Part shown: positions 53,954-63,696 of the stretch, one piece after another
Numbering within the stretch: the first letter of the stretch is position 1
Layout: each line of letters starts with the position of its first letter
From: Paenibacillus sp. DCT19
GTDB lineage: Bacteria > Bacillota > Bacilli > Paenibacillales > Paenibacillaceae
Direction: 5' to 3'
DNA: 64,000 nt
Assembly (NCBI RefSeq): GCF_003268635.1
Contig: NZ_CP029639.1
Coordinates: 1,437,501-1,501,500, forward strand
The notes under the pieces: generated by a model
Told to the model about the DNA's origin: nothing
The model's input: the letters and a program-made list of their open reading frames with translations, nothing else
Databases searched by the model: none
Made by a program: the position numbers and the translations under genes

Positions 53954-55324
53954 ATGTCACAACTCGCACTCCCTAAACTCTTAAAAGGCAATGGTTTGTT
54001 ACAGACGATTGTTCATACCAGTGGAACCAACGTCATTATTATGGTCTTCACCACCATTACATCCATTATCACTTCAAGGATGTTCGGCGTTGAAGGTAAG
54101 GGCGCCTTCTCAGCGATCCTGTTCTGGCCGACATTTCTCATCGGTCTGGTAAGCTGGGGGCTGCCAACCTCCATTATCTATAACCTGAAACGTGAAGCTG
54201 CGGAGAAAAGCGCCGAGTATTTGCGGCTGAGCTTCATGGTTCAGATTCCGATCAGCTTCATTCTCGGAACGATTGCCTGGCTATTCATGCCTACGTGGAT
54301 GGCGGATTATCCCGCAGACGTGAACGCGATTGCCCGCTGGTTTACGGTGACCAGTATTCCCGTGCTGATCCTGATCAATTTACTATCTGCACTATCACAG
54401 AGTCGTGACAGATTCCAAGTGTATAACGGGATTCGCTTATATAACCCTGTGTTGAAAGTGGTTGTCATGGTTTCATTATGGTTGCTTGGTGCAATGAGCA
54501 TTGGCATCGCATCATTTGTATCCTTGGCAAGCTCTGTCGTTGTGGTTGCATGGGCAGCCTATACGCTCAGAGGCAGTTTGAAGTTTAAGTGGTTTCGACA
54601 GAGGATCGATCGGAAGGCAGCCAAAAACCTGTTTGGTTACGGAGGTCGCGTGTTCGGGGTGGAGCTTCTGGGTACCTTGTATACACAGTTTGACAAGATT
54701 ATTATATTGGCCCTACTTACGCCGAGAGATTTTGGACTCTATTCGGTCGTTTTTGCGTTGTCCCGTATCTACAATGCGGTGCAAAACGCGATAAGCAGCG
54801 TTGTGTTCCCCAAGGTCACCGGATTACCACAGGATCAGGTGATTCGTACGGTTGGGCGAGCGTTCCGGCTTTCCTTGATGATCATGACCATTGTTGTTCT
54901 GCCAACGATGTTCATTGGCAACTGGCTAATGGGCGTTTTGTTTGGGAAGGAGTTTTTGGAAGCGAGTCAGGCATTTTATATTTTGGCGTTTGAATGCATT
55001 ATTGGCGGTGGTTCGTGGATCCTTGCTTCTGCATTCAATGCTTTGGGCAGACCGGGACTGGTGATGATTAGACAGCTGATTGCGTTGTCTGTCACGATCG
55101 GTTTATTTTTTGTATTCACACCTTTATGGGGGCTCAATGGTATTGCGTTCGCTCTCCTTATCGGTTCGATCGTACGGATGCTGGTTACCGTTGCAGCGAT
55201 GAAGTTTGCATTTAAAGTGAAGTTCAGCAGCATGTTTTTTGACAAAAAAGATTTGGCTTTCCTATATGAACGGTTGAACAAAAAAAGAAGAGTCACCCAA
55301 GGAGGAGATGGAGATGCTGGCTAA
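53954..55324 (+). CDS. Wzx-type EPS flippase
   Basis: 456 residues, MOP/PST superfamily, with about twelve or more membrane helices. The N-terminus has SGTNVIIMVFTTITSIITSRMFGVEGKGAFSAILFWPTFLIGL, the usual first two helices, and the second half opens with GYGGRVFGVELLGTLYTQFDKIIILALLTPRDFGLYSVVFAL. It would move the lipid-linked repeat unit to the outside for the Wzy protein. The last 11 bases overlap the pyruvyl transferase gene. Confidence 0.88.
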   Translation: MSQLALPKLLKGNGLLQTIVHTSGTNVIIMVFTTITSIITSRMFGVEGKGAFSAILFWPTFLIGLVSWGLPTSIIYNLKREAAEKSAEYLRLSFMVQIPISFILGTIAWLFMPTWMADYPADVNAIARWFTVTSIPVLILINLLSALSQSRDRFQVYNGIRLYNPVLKVVVMVSLWLLGAMSIGIASFVSLASSVVVVAWAAYTLRGSLKFKWFRQRIDRKAAKNLFGYGGRVFGVELLGTLYTQFDKIIILALLTPRDFGLYSVVFALSRIYNAVQNAISSVVFPKVTGLPQDQVIRTVGRAFRLSLMIMTIVVLPTMFIGNWLMGVLFGKEFLEASQAFYILAFECIIGGGSWILASAFNALGRPGLVMIRQLIALSVTIGLFFVFTPLWGLNGIAFALLIGSIVRMLVTVAAMKFAFKVKFSSMFFDKKDLAFLYERLNKKRRVTQGGDGDAG

Positions 55325-56342
55325 TCCCAACATTCACCCGATGGAAGAGTTGAAGCGACATTTAAGGCAGATTCTAGATGTCATCCCACCACAATCGGAA
55401 ATATTTTATATCGACTATCCTGTGTACAACAATGGTGGGGATCTGCTCATTATGAAAGGCACGGAGGCCTTCTTCAAAGATAACGATATTCGTGTTCTCC
55501 AGAGGTACAGTGTATGGGATGTTCCTTTTCCGCTCAATATTCCTAAACATGCCATCATTGTGATGCAGGGTGGTGGGAATTTTGGGGACTTATATCCTGT
55601 TCATCAGAAGATGAGAGAGAAGATTATTGCAGGCCATCCGAAGAATCGCATTGTCATATTGCCGCAGACGATTTTTTTCAAAAGCGATATTGAGCTGAAA
55701 AAGACAGCAAAAGTGCTTAACTTTCATAAAGATCTACATTTCTATGTTAGAGATCAGACTACCTATGAGCTGGCTCAGAAGGAATTTAACCAGACGAGTG
55801 TATATCTCTGCCCGGATATGGCGCATCAACTCTGGCCGATTCAGCCCAAAGGTAAGGCCGTTCTGGATCGACTGTTCTTTTTCAGGGAGGATATTGAGAA
55901 GAACAAGGAACAGCTCAAATATGAATCAGCCGCTAAAGGGGATGGAGCATTTTTGGATTGGAACACATTGTACAACCGGGTGGATCGCAAAATTATCCGC
56001 ATGGTGACATCCAATCTGAAGTCTCGCAATACCTTCTTGCCTATTCAATGGTTCTGGTCGAAGTATTCCGACTATATGGTACATAAGGCTATCAGAAACT
56101 TCTCGAAATACAAAAATGTGACGACCTCCAGGTTGCATGGGCATATTCTGGCATGTTTGCTCGATCAACCGAACGTGTTGTTAGATAACTCGTATGGCAA
56201 AAACTCCAACTACTATTGGGCATGGACACGCAACAATCCCAAGGGCATATTGGAGTCGGGTCAGACGGACACGTATAGCAAATCGGTGGATAAAACCAAA
56301 GCTAACGGATCAGTTGCGTTGTCCGATGGTACAGCGTTATGA
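55314..56342 (+). CDS. polysaccharide pyruvyl transferase (CsaB/EpsO type)
   Basis: 342 residues. ATG 55314 is 7 bases after AAGGAGGAG; ATG 55308 is too close. Family motifs: YIDYPVYNNGGDLLIMKGTEAFF, IVMQGGGNFGDLYPVHQKMRE, FYVRDQTTYELAQKEF, CPDMAHQLW and the C-terminal TTSRLHGHILACLLDQPNVLLDNSYGKN. The enzyme transfers pyruvate from phosphoenolpyruvate to a sugar as a ketal, giving the polymer acidic groups. The end overlaps manC by 4 bases. Confidence 0.92.
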   Translation: MLANPNIHPMEELKRHLRQILDVIPPQSEIFYIDYPVYNNGGDLLIMKGTEAFFKDNDIRVLQRYSVWDVPFPLNIPKHAIIVMQGGGNFGDLYPVHQKMREKIIAGHPKNRIVILPQTIFFKSDIELKKTAKVLNFHKDLHFYVRDQTTYELAQKEFNQTSVYLCPDMAHQLWPIQPKGKAVLDRLFFFREDIEKNKEQLKYESAAKGDGAFLDWNTLYNRVDRKIIRMVTSNLKSRNTFLPIQWFWSKYSDYMVHKAIRNFSKYKNVTTSRLHGHILACLLDQPNVLLDNSYGKNSNYYWAWTRNNPKGILESGQTDTYSKSVDKTKANGSVALSDGTAL

Positions 56343-57757
56343 GAAGCATTCTATTATCTGGTGGATCAGGCAAACGACTCTGGCCATTGTCCAATGACTC
56401 CAGATCGAAGCAATTTTTGAAAGTTCTACGTAATCCCGAAGGCAGCCCGGAATCCATGGTACAGCGGGTTTGGCGGCAGCTCGGTCAAGCTGGACTTGCG
56501 TCTGAAGCGCTTGTAGCCACAAGTTTACCCCAAGTTGAGATTCTGACTGCACAGCTTGGTGAAGACGTGAAGCTGATCGTTGAGCCTGAGCGTAGAGATA
56601 CGTTCCCAGCGATCGCGCTTGCGGCTTCATATCTGTATTCGGTGGAAAGTGTGAGTCTACATGAGACGATTGCCGTACTGCCCGTTGATCCATTTGTGGA
56701 AAAAGAGTTCTTCGATGTGCTGGCAACCTTGCCAGATCTGCTCGAAAAGTCGGGTGCGGATCTGGCGCTGATGGGTGTGGTGCCAACCTATCCTTCAGAG
56801 AAGTATGGCTATATTATTCCGGAGCATACGTCCTCTGAGAGTAAGGAGTCCAACCGCAGTAGCAAGTTCTACGATGATGAGCCAGATCGTTACGTTAACG
56901 TAGCCAAGTTCCAAGAGAAACCCTGCGAATCCGATGCAGCCGCCATGATTGAACAGGCTGCCTTATGGAATTGCGGGGTTTTTGCGTTCAAATTAGGTTA
57001 TCTCATCAACCTGCTCATTGATATGGAGCTGCCTATTCAATACGACGAGATGCTGAAGCAGTACGGACGACTACACAAAATTAGCTTCGATTACCAGGTT
57101 GTCGAGCAGGCAAGCCACATTATTGCTGTGCCCTACGATGGCTACTGGAAAGACCTTGGAACATGGAACACGCTCACAGAGGAGATGAATGCTCCAATTG
57201 TGGGCAAGGGATGGATTACTGCAGATTCAACCAATACCCATCTCATCAATGAATTGAATATTCCGGTGGCTATCCTCGGTCTTTCCGACATTGTGGTCGC
57301 GGTCAGCCCGGATGGCATTTTAGTCAGTGACAAGGATGCAAGTCCGCGGATTAAGGAAATCGTGAAGCATGAGGATCAGCGCCCAATGTATGAGGAACGT
57401 AGATGGGGCTGTTACCGCGTGCTTGATTATACAAGGAATGAAGGCGGTGACGAGGTCTTAACCAAACGCATCTGCATCAGTCCTGAGCGCAATCTGAGTT
57501 ATCAATATCACCGACTGCGCAATGAAGTATGGACAGTGGTATCTGGAACAGGCGAACTCATTCTGGACGGTGTGAGTCGAATGATCCGTCAGGGGGATAC
57601 GGTCATTATTGATCGAGGAATGCTGCACTCCGTCAAAGCTTTCTCGGAGCTGGAGATTATCGAGGTTCAGATCGGTAGCCAATTGATCGAGGAAGACATT
57701 GTTCGAGTGGCTACACAGTGGCAGGACATCGTGAAAACGTATGTTAAGCATGCCTAA
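56339..57757 (+). CDS. manC: mannose-1-phosphate guanylyltransferase / mannose-6-phosphate isomerase
   Basis: 472 residues, the standard two-domain ManC/AlgA length. The N-terminal pyrophosphorylase has ILLSGGSGKRLWPLSND (G-x-G-x-R), VLPVDPFVEKEFF and FQEKP; GTWNTLTEEM is near its end. The C-terminal cupin isomerase domain has RRWGCYRVLDYTRNEGG, KRICISPERNLSYQYHRLRNEVWTVVSG. It supplies GDP-mannose, so the polymer probably contains mannose. Start ATG 56339 overlaps the upstream stop. Confidence 0.93.
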   Translation: MRSILLSGGSGKRLWPLSNDSRSKQFLKVLRNPEGSPESMVQRVWRQLGQAGLASEALVATSLPQVEILTAQLGEDVKLIVEPERRDTFPAIALAASYLYSVESVSLHETIAVLPVDPFVEKEFFDVLATLPDLLEKSGADLALMGVVPTYPSEKYGYIIPEHTSSESKESNRSSKFYDDEPDRYVNVAKFQEKPCESDAAAMIEQAALWNCGVFAFKLGYLINLLIDMELPIQYDEMLKQYGRLHKISFDYQVVEQASHIIAVPYDGYWKDLGTWNTLTEEMNAPIVGKGWITADSTNTHLINELNIPVAILGLSDIVVAVSPDGILVSDKDASPRIKEIVKHEDQRPMYEERRWGCYRVLDYTRNEGGDEVLTKRICISPERNLSYQYHRLRNEVWTVVSGTGELILDGVSRMIRQGDTVIIDRGMLHSVKAFSELEIIEVQIGSQLIEEDIVRVATQWQDIVKTYVKHA

Positions 57758-57787
57758 CAACTATTTAGGAAGATGGGGGATATGGCG

Positions 57788-59118
57788 ATGAATATTACTG
57801 TGATTGGTACGGGGTATGTGGGTTTGGTTTCGGGTGTGTGCTTCTCTGAAATTGGGAACAACGTCATCTGTGTAGATAATAATCCGGATAAAGTTGCGCT
57901 GCTTAGAGAAGGCAATGTGCCCATCTATGAGCCGGGACTGAAAGAATTAATGAATGCTAACATGAAAGCGGGCAGATTATCATTCACCGAAGAGATCGGT
58001 GAGGCAATCAACCGCTCAGACATCATTATTATCGCTGTAGGTACACCTTCCTTGCCTAATGGTGAAGCCAACCTGAGTTATGTTGAACTCGTTGCCAAAC
58101 AAATTGGTTCTCATATTGATAGTTACAAAATAATTATGACTAAAAGCACGGTTCCTGTCGGAACAAACGACCGAATCCAGGAATGGATTAGCAGTTTGAC
58201 CCAGCATCCTTTTGATATGGCATCGGTTCCTGAATTCTTGCGTGAGGGCACGGCCGTTAAGGATACGCTATACCCGGATCGCATTGTCATTGGAACAGCC
58301 AGTGAGCGCGCTGTGGCGACGCTTAAGGAGTTGCATCAGCCTTTGACGGATCAGATCATTACGACGGATATCCGCTCCGCGGAGATGATTAAGTATGCAT
58401 CCAATGCCTTTCTGGCAACCAAAATATCCTTCATCAATGAAATTTCAAATATCTGTGAGAAGGTGGGGCAGACGTTGGTCGAGTAGCTGAAGGTATGGGG
58501 TATGACAAGCGGATCGGCTCTTCCTTCCTGAAAGCAGGCATTGGTTATGGTGGCTCATGCTTCCCTAAAGATACACAAGCGCTGATTCAAATTGCGGGCA
58601 ATGTCGATTATGACTTTAAATTGTTGAAATCGGTAGTCGAAGTGAATAAGGATCAGCGTTTTAACGTCATTCGTAAACTAGAAGAGGCATTGGATGTACT
58701 GGATGGCAAACAGATTGCGGTGTGGGGCCTCGCCTTCAAACCGGATACGGATGATGTACGGGATGCACCAGCGATTGAGATTATTCAGCGCCTGCTAGAA
58801 CAGGGAGCAACGGTGAAAGCTTATGACCCTATCGCTACAGAGAATTTCCGGAAGGAGGTTGATTCACCAGCAATCACATGGGCTTCAAGTGCGATGGAGG
58901 CTGCTCGTGATGCACACGCACTCTGTGTCCTGACCGAATGGAAGGAATTCATGGAGGTTGATCTGACTGAACTAGCTGCGCATATGGATCAACCGATTCT
59001 CATCGATGGAAGAAACATCTATGAAGAAGTTCAGATCAAGGGTACACCTTTTCAATATTACTCCGTTGGACGTCCTGGCTTAACCAATATCGATGGTAGA
59101 AAAACCGCAGTTCTGTGA
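57788..59118 (+). CDS. ugd: UDP-glucose 6-dehydrogenase, frameshifted
   Basis: ATG 57788 (MNITVIGTGYVGLVSGVCF) follows GGGGGA by 7 bases; ATGs at 57773 and 57782 are less well placed. The frame breaks at the G4 run 58465-58468 (false end VGQTLVE at 58486). One more G restores VGADVGRVAEGMGYDKRIGSS and the active-site Cys in GIGYGGSCFPKDT, for about 443 residues. It oxidises UDP-glucose to UDP-glucuronate with two NAD, giving a second acidic sugar. It is a known target of YwqD-type kinases. GalU at 45554 makes its substrate. Confidence 0.93.
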
Positions 59119-59132
59119 CCGGAGGCATGAAC

Positions 59133-60059
59133 ATGAAACTCAAACGGGGAATCCAGATTTCGTTAGCAATTGTGTTTCTCATGATAGCGATTGTGCTCGG
59201 TTATGCAGTCTATCTGTATCTTAACGTTAAATCGGCTGCAAACGACATCTATGAGCCCCGGGAACCGGTCAAAGAGGTATCTATCGTAGATAACAGGGGA
59301 GGCGGCAGATTTCCCATTGATCTGGAGAACGAGGAACCGTTTAATGCCCTTATTCTAGGTGTTGATACACGTGCCAATGATCGTGGACGCTCTGACACCA
59401 TGATTGTGCTCAGTGTCAATCCAGCTGAAAAATCCGTACTCATGTTTAATATTCCCCGCGATACTCGCACGAGCATCGTGGGGCGTGGAACCGAGGACAA
59501 AATCAACCATGCCTATGCTTTTGGCGGGGTAAATATGTCTGTGCAGACCGTCGAGCAATTTCTCGGTGTACCGATGGACTATTACTTGAAGGTGGACATG
59601 GAAGGGTTTGCGCGAGTCATTGATTTGGTTGGTGGTGTAGATGTGGAGAATCCATTTGCTTTTGAATATGAGGGTTACCAATTCGACAAAGGTACGATTC
59701 ACCTGGATGGTGCGAGCGCATTAGGTTTCTCTCGTATGCGTTATGATGACCCGAAGGGTGACCTGGGACGTAATGACCGGCAACGGGAAATTATTAAGCA
59801 GGTGTTGAAAAGCACGGTGCAAGTCTCCACGGTATTTCAGTTGGAATCACTTCTTGGAGAAGTGAGCGAGCATGTCAAAACAGATGTTTCATTTGATGAG
59901 ATGAAGTCCATGCTCACCAAATATCGTAACGTTCTGGAGCATGTCGAATCGGTTGAAATTAAGGGCACAGGTAAAAAAATAGACGGAGTATATTACTATA
60001 TGGTGGAACAGTCTGAAAAGGATCGTATACATCAGCTGATCAAAGAACACTCCGGGTAA
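59133..60059 (+). CDS. LytR-CpsA-Psr (LCP) family glycopolymer transferase
   Basis: 308 residues. ATG 59133 is 7 bases after GGAGG; ATG 59127 is directly on it. One N-terminal membrane helix (IQISLAIVFLMIAIVLGYAVYLYL), then the extracellular LCP domain: LILGVDTRANDRGRSDTMIV, MFNIPRDTR, KINHAYAFGG, LVGGVDV, and ALGFSRMRYDDPKGDLGRNDRQREII with the arginines that bind the lipid pyrophosphate. LCP enzymes attach polymers from undecaprenyl carriers to peptidoglycan, so part of this polysaccharide may be wall-bound. Confidence 0.92.
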   Translation: MKLKRGIQISLAIVFLMIAIVLGYAVYLYLNVKSAANDIYEPREPVKEVSIVDNRGGGRFPIDLENEEPFNALILGVDTRANDRGRSDTMIVLSVNPAEKSVLMFNIPRDTRTSIVGRGTEDKINHAYAFGGVNMSVQTVEQFLGVPMDYYLKVDMEGFARVIDLVGGVDVENPFAFEYEGYQFDKGTIHLDGASALGFSRMRYDDPKGDLGRNDRQREIIKQVLKSTVQVSTVFQLESLLGEVSEHVKTDVSFDEMKSMLTKYRNVLEHVESVEIKGTGKKIDGVYYYMVEQSEKDRIHQLIKEHSG

Positions 60060-60080
60060 ATGGAAATGGGGGTGAACCAC

Positions 60081-62203
60081 ATGCGAAGGTTCAGACTGCC
60101 TAAATTAGCACTGATCGTAGTATTAATGTACACACTTATGATTCCAACCACGACAAATGTAGTTCAGTCTGCTGAAAGTTATCAATGGAATTCGATCCCC
60201 GTTGGCGGTGGAGGTTACATTACAGGGATTGTTATTCACCCTACCGAGCCTGACTTAATCTATGCTCGTACAGACATTGGGGGCGTATATCGACTTGATC
60301 CGGCGAATAACAGATGGATTCCGTTATTGGATCATGTCGAATCGAATGAAAGCAATCTGTATGGCATAGATGGAATTGCATTGGATCATCAGAATCCGGA
60401 TATCGTCTATGTTGCTGCCGGGAAGTATGCGAATGGAAGTCCTAGTGATGTGCTGAAATCGACAGACCGGGGTGCAACGTGGACACGAACGGGATTGAAT
60501 TTGCGTAATGTCTCCAATGGTAATATTCATAGAGCCATGGGTGAGAATATTGCAGTTAATCCAACAAGCTCAAGCTTTCTGCACGTGGGTACGAGATACA
60601 ATGGTTTATATGTATCCAATAACGGAGGAAGCACCTGGAGTCACGTACGAGAAGTGCCTTATGGTATTGCAGGACAGGGAATTCGCAGCGTGGCCTATGG
60701 CGTTAATCCATTAGCGAAGCATGAGCAAATCGTGTATGCAGGAATAAGGGGCGTAGGCATTTTCTCCAAAATGAAACGAAGTAATGGGGAAGTGGCCTGG
60801 GAACTTATACGGAACAGTCCAGATAGCGTAGCGCGGATGACCGTTTCCAAAAGTGGGATTTTGTATGCAACTACAGATAACAGAGGTGTCTTTAAATACA
60901 ACGGCAGACAGTGGACCAATATCACCCCGAGTTCAGCCTATTCATCCTATTATGGGATCAGTGTAGACCCTTCGAACGAAAATCATATCTTAGCTGCTGT
61001 TCGAACAGGTGGCAGTAATCTGCCGTTGTACCGTTCCACCAATGGGGGCAGACCTGGGTTAATGTAAACAAAACGTTGAACGACAGACCGTCATGGTGGA
61101 CATCGAACATGTTCTTTTCCGCAACAGCAAGTGTTGTATTTGATCCGCATCATCCTGGCAGAGTATACGTTTCCGATTGGTCAGGTGTATACAAGACAGA
61201 TGATATTACGGCACAGAATACGCAATGGGATGCCATTACAGATGGGCATGAGGAGCTTGTGGCATTAGCTGGTTCAGCACCACCACAAGGAATCGCTTTC
61301 TTTAGTGGTGTCGCAGACCAGACTGGATTTGCCCATTCGGATGTGTATAGTCCCCCAATCAGAAAGCTGCAGCTTGATGGCATGAAAGAAGTGGTCAGTA
61401 TCGACTATCACGAAGCCGACCCGAACAAGATGATTTTCTTGGGCAGTAACGATTGGTATGGAACCATCACCAGACTGTATATTTCATCCGATAATGGTCA
61501 GACGGCTACTGCTGTGAATGTACCGAATGGCTCCAAATTGGGGCGTGTCGCATACTCTGCCACCAATCCGAACCTCATCATTTATTTGCCGCAAACCGGT
61601 AAAGCCGTGAGGAGCACAAATAAGGGAGTAAGCTGGCAGAGCATGAGCGGGCTTCCGTCCAATGAGAATGATGCAGATTCGATATTTACGTATAATGAGA
61701 GGCTTGCCGGGGATCGAATCAACGGAAATAAGTTTTATATGTATTCCGCGGGTCATATTTACCGAACGACCAACGGTGGGGCGAATTGGTACAAAGCCAA
61801 CTCCAAGCAATTGCCGAGTGGTGGGAAAATTACGGTGGAGGCTGCACCTGGGCTAGGGAATGTCGTGTGGGTTAGCCTGGGAGATGCAGGCTTGTATGCT
61901 TCTAGTAGCTCTGGAACGACATTTACCAAGTTACCTAATGTGCAGTCGTCTGAATTATTTGCTTTTGGCAAAGGCAAACCCGGTACGCTTAATCCGGCAG
62001 TGTTTGTCTATGGAACCGTCAATAATGTAAAAGGATTCTACCGTTCCGATAATATGGGACGGACCTGGCAGAACATTTCACCAGCTACCGGAATGGGCCT
62101 TGGAAATCAACCTCAGGTGCTGAAAGCGGATCGCCAGACGTATGGAAAGGTCTATGTAGGCACGAACGGTAGAGGTTTATTTACAGGCTCATTCGCTCCA
62201 TAA
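60081..62203 (+). CDS. secreted GH74-like glycanase, frameshifted
   Basis: ATG 60081 follows GGGGGTGA; a signal peptide (RRFRLPKLALIVVLMYTLMIP, cleavage near VQSAES) leads into a double beta-propeller of the GH74 type. Landmarks are VGGGGYITGIVIHP, YARTDIGGVYRLDPANNRWIPLLDH (catalytic Asp region), YGIDGIALDHQNPDIVYVAAG, HVGTRYNGLYVSNNGGSTWSHV and in the middle GVADQTGFAHSD (second Asp region). The frame breaks at G5 61044-61048; one more G gives NGGQTWVNVNKTLNDRPSWW and about 707 residues. GH74 enzymes cut xyloglucan; inside this operon it more likely trims the organism's own EPS. Confidence 0.85.
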
Positions 62204-62238
62204 ATCTGTACTGAGTTTGGTGAACGTTAGAAAGAGAG

Positions 62239-62823
62239 ATGAAAGTGGTGATTACAATATTAGTAGAGGAGGGTTCACGGCGGAGGCGACATCATCATAA
62301 GCGTAGGAAATGGGGATACGTGCTTACCGCGCTTATAATCGTCTCATGGATTTTGTTCATCTGGTCAATGTCGGCGCAGTCGTATCAGGAGCAGACGATT
62401 CAGCCGTGGCTGCATCAATGGTCTGGGAACATTCAATGGCTGTTAACATTGCCTGATATCCAGTTCACCTATGGCGAGCATCATTATTCGCTCAATCAAC
62501 GACCCTTAGACTTTGCCGAGTTTGTATTCCGCAAAAGTGCGCATGTATTCGTGTATGCCGTACTGGGTGTACTTGTTTACTGCGGGATGCGTTATCTAAG
62601 AAAAAGAACCATAACCAGTGTTGGGATTGCACTGGTTGTGGTTACTGTCATTGCCGCAGTGGATGAATACATTCAGCATTTCAATCCGAGCCGGACAGCT
62701 TCTATTCGAGATGTGGGCGTGGATCTGATTGGTGGTTTCTGCGGTGTGATGTTATGGATCGCAAGCGTAGCGCTCTATCGGAAATTAAGATCAAGGCGTA
62801 TACGTAAGCGTTCTGAGCGGTAG
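62239..62823 (+). CDS. VanZ-like membrane protein
   Basis: 194 residues. Basic N-terminus (SRRRRHHHKRRKWG), then four membrane helices. VanZ landmarks: FIWSMSAQ, FRKSAHVFVYAVLGVLVYCGMR, VTVIAAVDEYIQHFNPSRTASIRDVGVDLIGG with the conserved Asp/Glu and Arg set. Function of the family is unclear; in vanA clusters it gives teicoplanin resistance. Start uncertain: ATG 62239 or GTG 62248, both close to GAGAG. Confidence 0.85.
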   Translation: MKVVITILVEEGSRRRRHHHKRRKWGYVLTALIIVSWILFIWSMSAQSYQEQTIQPWLHQWSGNIQWLLTLPDIQFTYGEHHYSLNQRPLDFAEFVFRKSAHVFVYAVLGVLVYCGMRYLRKRTITSVGIALVVVTVIAAVDEYIQHFNPSRTASIRDVGVDLIGGFCGVMLWIASVALYRKLRSRRIRKRSER

Positions 62824-62918
62824 GAACGCAATTTCCCAGGAAATCAGATGTTATTGTAGCAACTTCTACTTGTTTGTCCTCCATCATAGATATGGAAGGA
62901 GGACAGGGAGGGACAGGT

Positions 62919-63434
62919 ATGCTGCGAAGAAGAAATCGGAACGAATTGTTCAAAAAAATTGGTTTTATCATCATTGTACTTCTGTTGTTATGGCTTATCA
63001 TAAGAACAGTTCCGCATCTATTCCGTGCCAGTGATCCTGATACAGCGGCAGCGGTCGTAGTTGAATTTTATCGATTTGAGCAAACAGGGGATTTTGGAAG
63101 CTCATGGGAGCTGTTTCACCCGCTTATGAAGGAGAGGTTTCCTAAGAGCACATATGTACAATCCAAAGCCCATATTTTTATGCAGCATTTTGGTGTAGAA
63201 ACCTTTGGGTTGGAGATCGAGAAGCCTGAGCGTGAGTTTGATGTCAACATCATTGATGGCATGGATGCATTCTCAGAGGCGTACAAAATGAATGTAACGA
63301 TGAAGTATAAAAGTACATTTGGTGTAATCGATATGGTTCAAACCTGTTATGTCGTCCAAGATGGGAAGGAATGGGTATTGCTCTGGTATTATCCGCCGGG
63401 TGGTGAGCCTCAGCGGCAGGAGCACAGTGAATAG
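62919..63434 (+). CDS. membrane-anchored protein with a small extracellular domain
   Basis: About 171 residues from ATG 62919 with GGGAGGGA upstream; the frame extends back to 62874 through that site. One N-terminal helix (IGFIIIVLLLLWLIIRTVPHLF), then an outside domain: DTAAAVVVEFYRFEQTGDFGSSWELFHPLMKERFPK, a later AYKMNVTMKYKS strand and WVLLWYYPPGG. The pattern of a helix pair plus antiparallel strands is NTF2-like. Last gene of the EPS transcript before a terminator. Confidence 0.55.
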   Translation: MLRRRNRNELFKKIGFIIIVLLLLWLIIRTVPHLFRASDPDTAAAVVVEFYRFEQTGDFGSSWELFHPLMKERFPKSTYVQSKAHIFMQHFGVETFGLEIEKPEREFDVNIIDGMDAFSEAYKMNVTMKYKSTFGVIDMVQTCYVVQDGKEWVLLWYYPPGGEPQRQEHSE

Positions 63435-63501
63435 ATGATGTTAAATGTTCAAATTAGTATATGCCCATAGTATGAACCGAATTGTATCGCTAGTCCTTAA
63501 A

Positions 63502-63553
63502 TAAGCTCTATGAATGCGAGACTTTTGTCGCATTTGTAGAGCTTTTTTTGTGT
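63502..63553 (+). terminator. EPS operon terminator
   Basis: AAGCTCTA-TGA-ATGCGA - GACTTTTG - TCGCAT-TTG-TAGAGCTT followed by TTTTTGTGTTTTTTT. A long stem with one symmetric internal loop. Confidence 0.85.
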
Positions 63554-63580
63554 TTTTTTCTTTTTATAGTCGATAAACTC

Positions 63581-63609
63581 TTGACAATAGTTCCGGTGTC
63601 AAGTAAATT
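63581..63609 (+). promoter_or_regulatory. promoter of the small cysteine-rich protein gene
   Basis: TTGACA 63581-63586 and TAAATT 63604-63609, 17-base spacer: the same hexamers and spacing as the EPS promoter at 42393. Confidence 0.7.
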
Positions 63610-63617
63610 ACGAATTA

Positions 63618-63632
63618 GATACAAAATGTATC
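63618..63632 (+). promoter_or_regulatory. operator O3 (GATACANNNTGTATC)
   Basis: GATACAAAATGTATC, a perfect 6+3+6 palindrome just after the expected transcription start. It shares the half-sites of O1 and O2 at the other end of the EPS region. Confidence 0.68.
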
Positions 63633-63696
63633 AATTCTCAGCATCTAACGACAAATAACAGGGATCTCAGTGCTCCTTGTGAGGGGAATGAATTCA

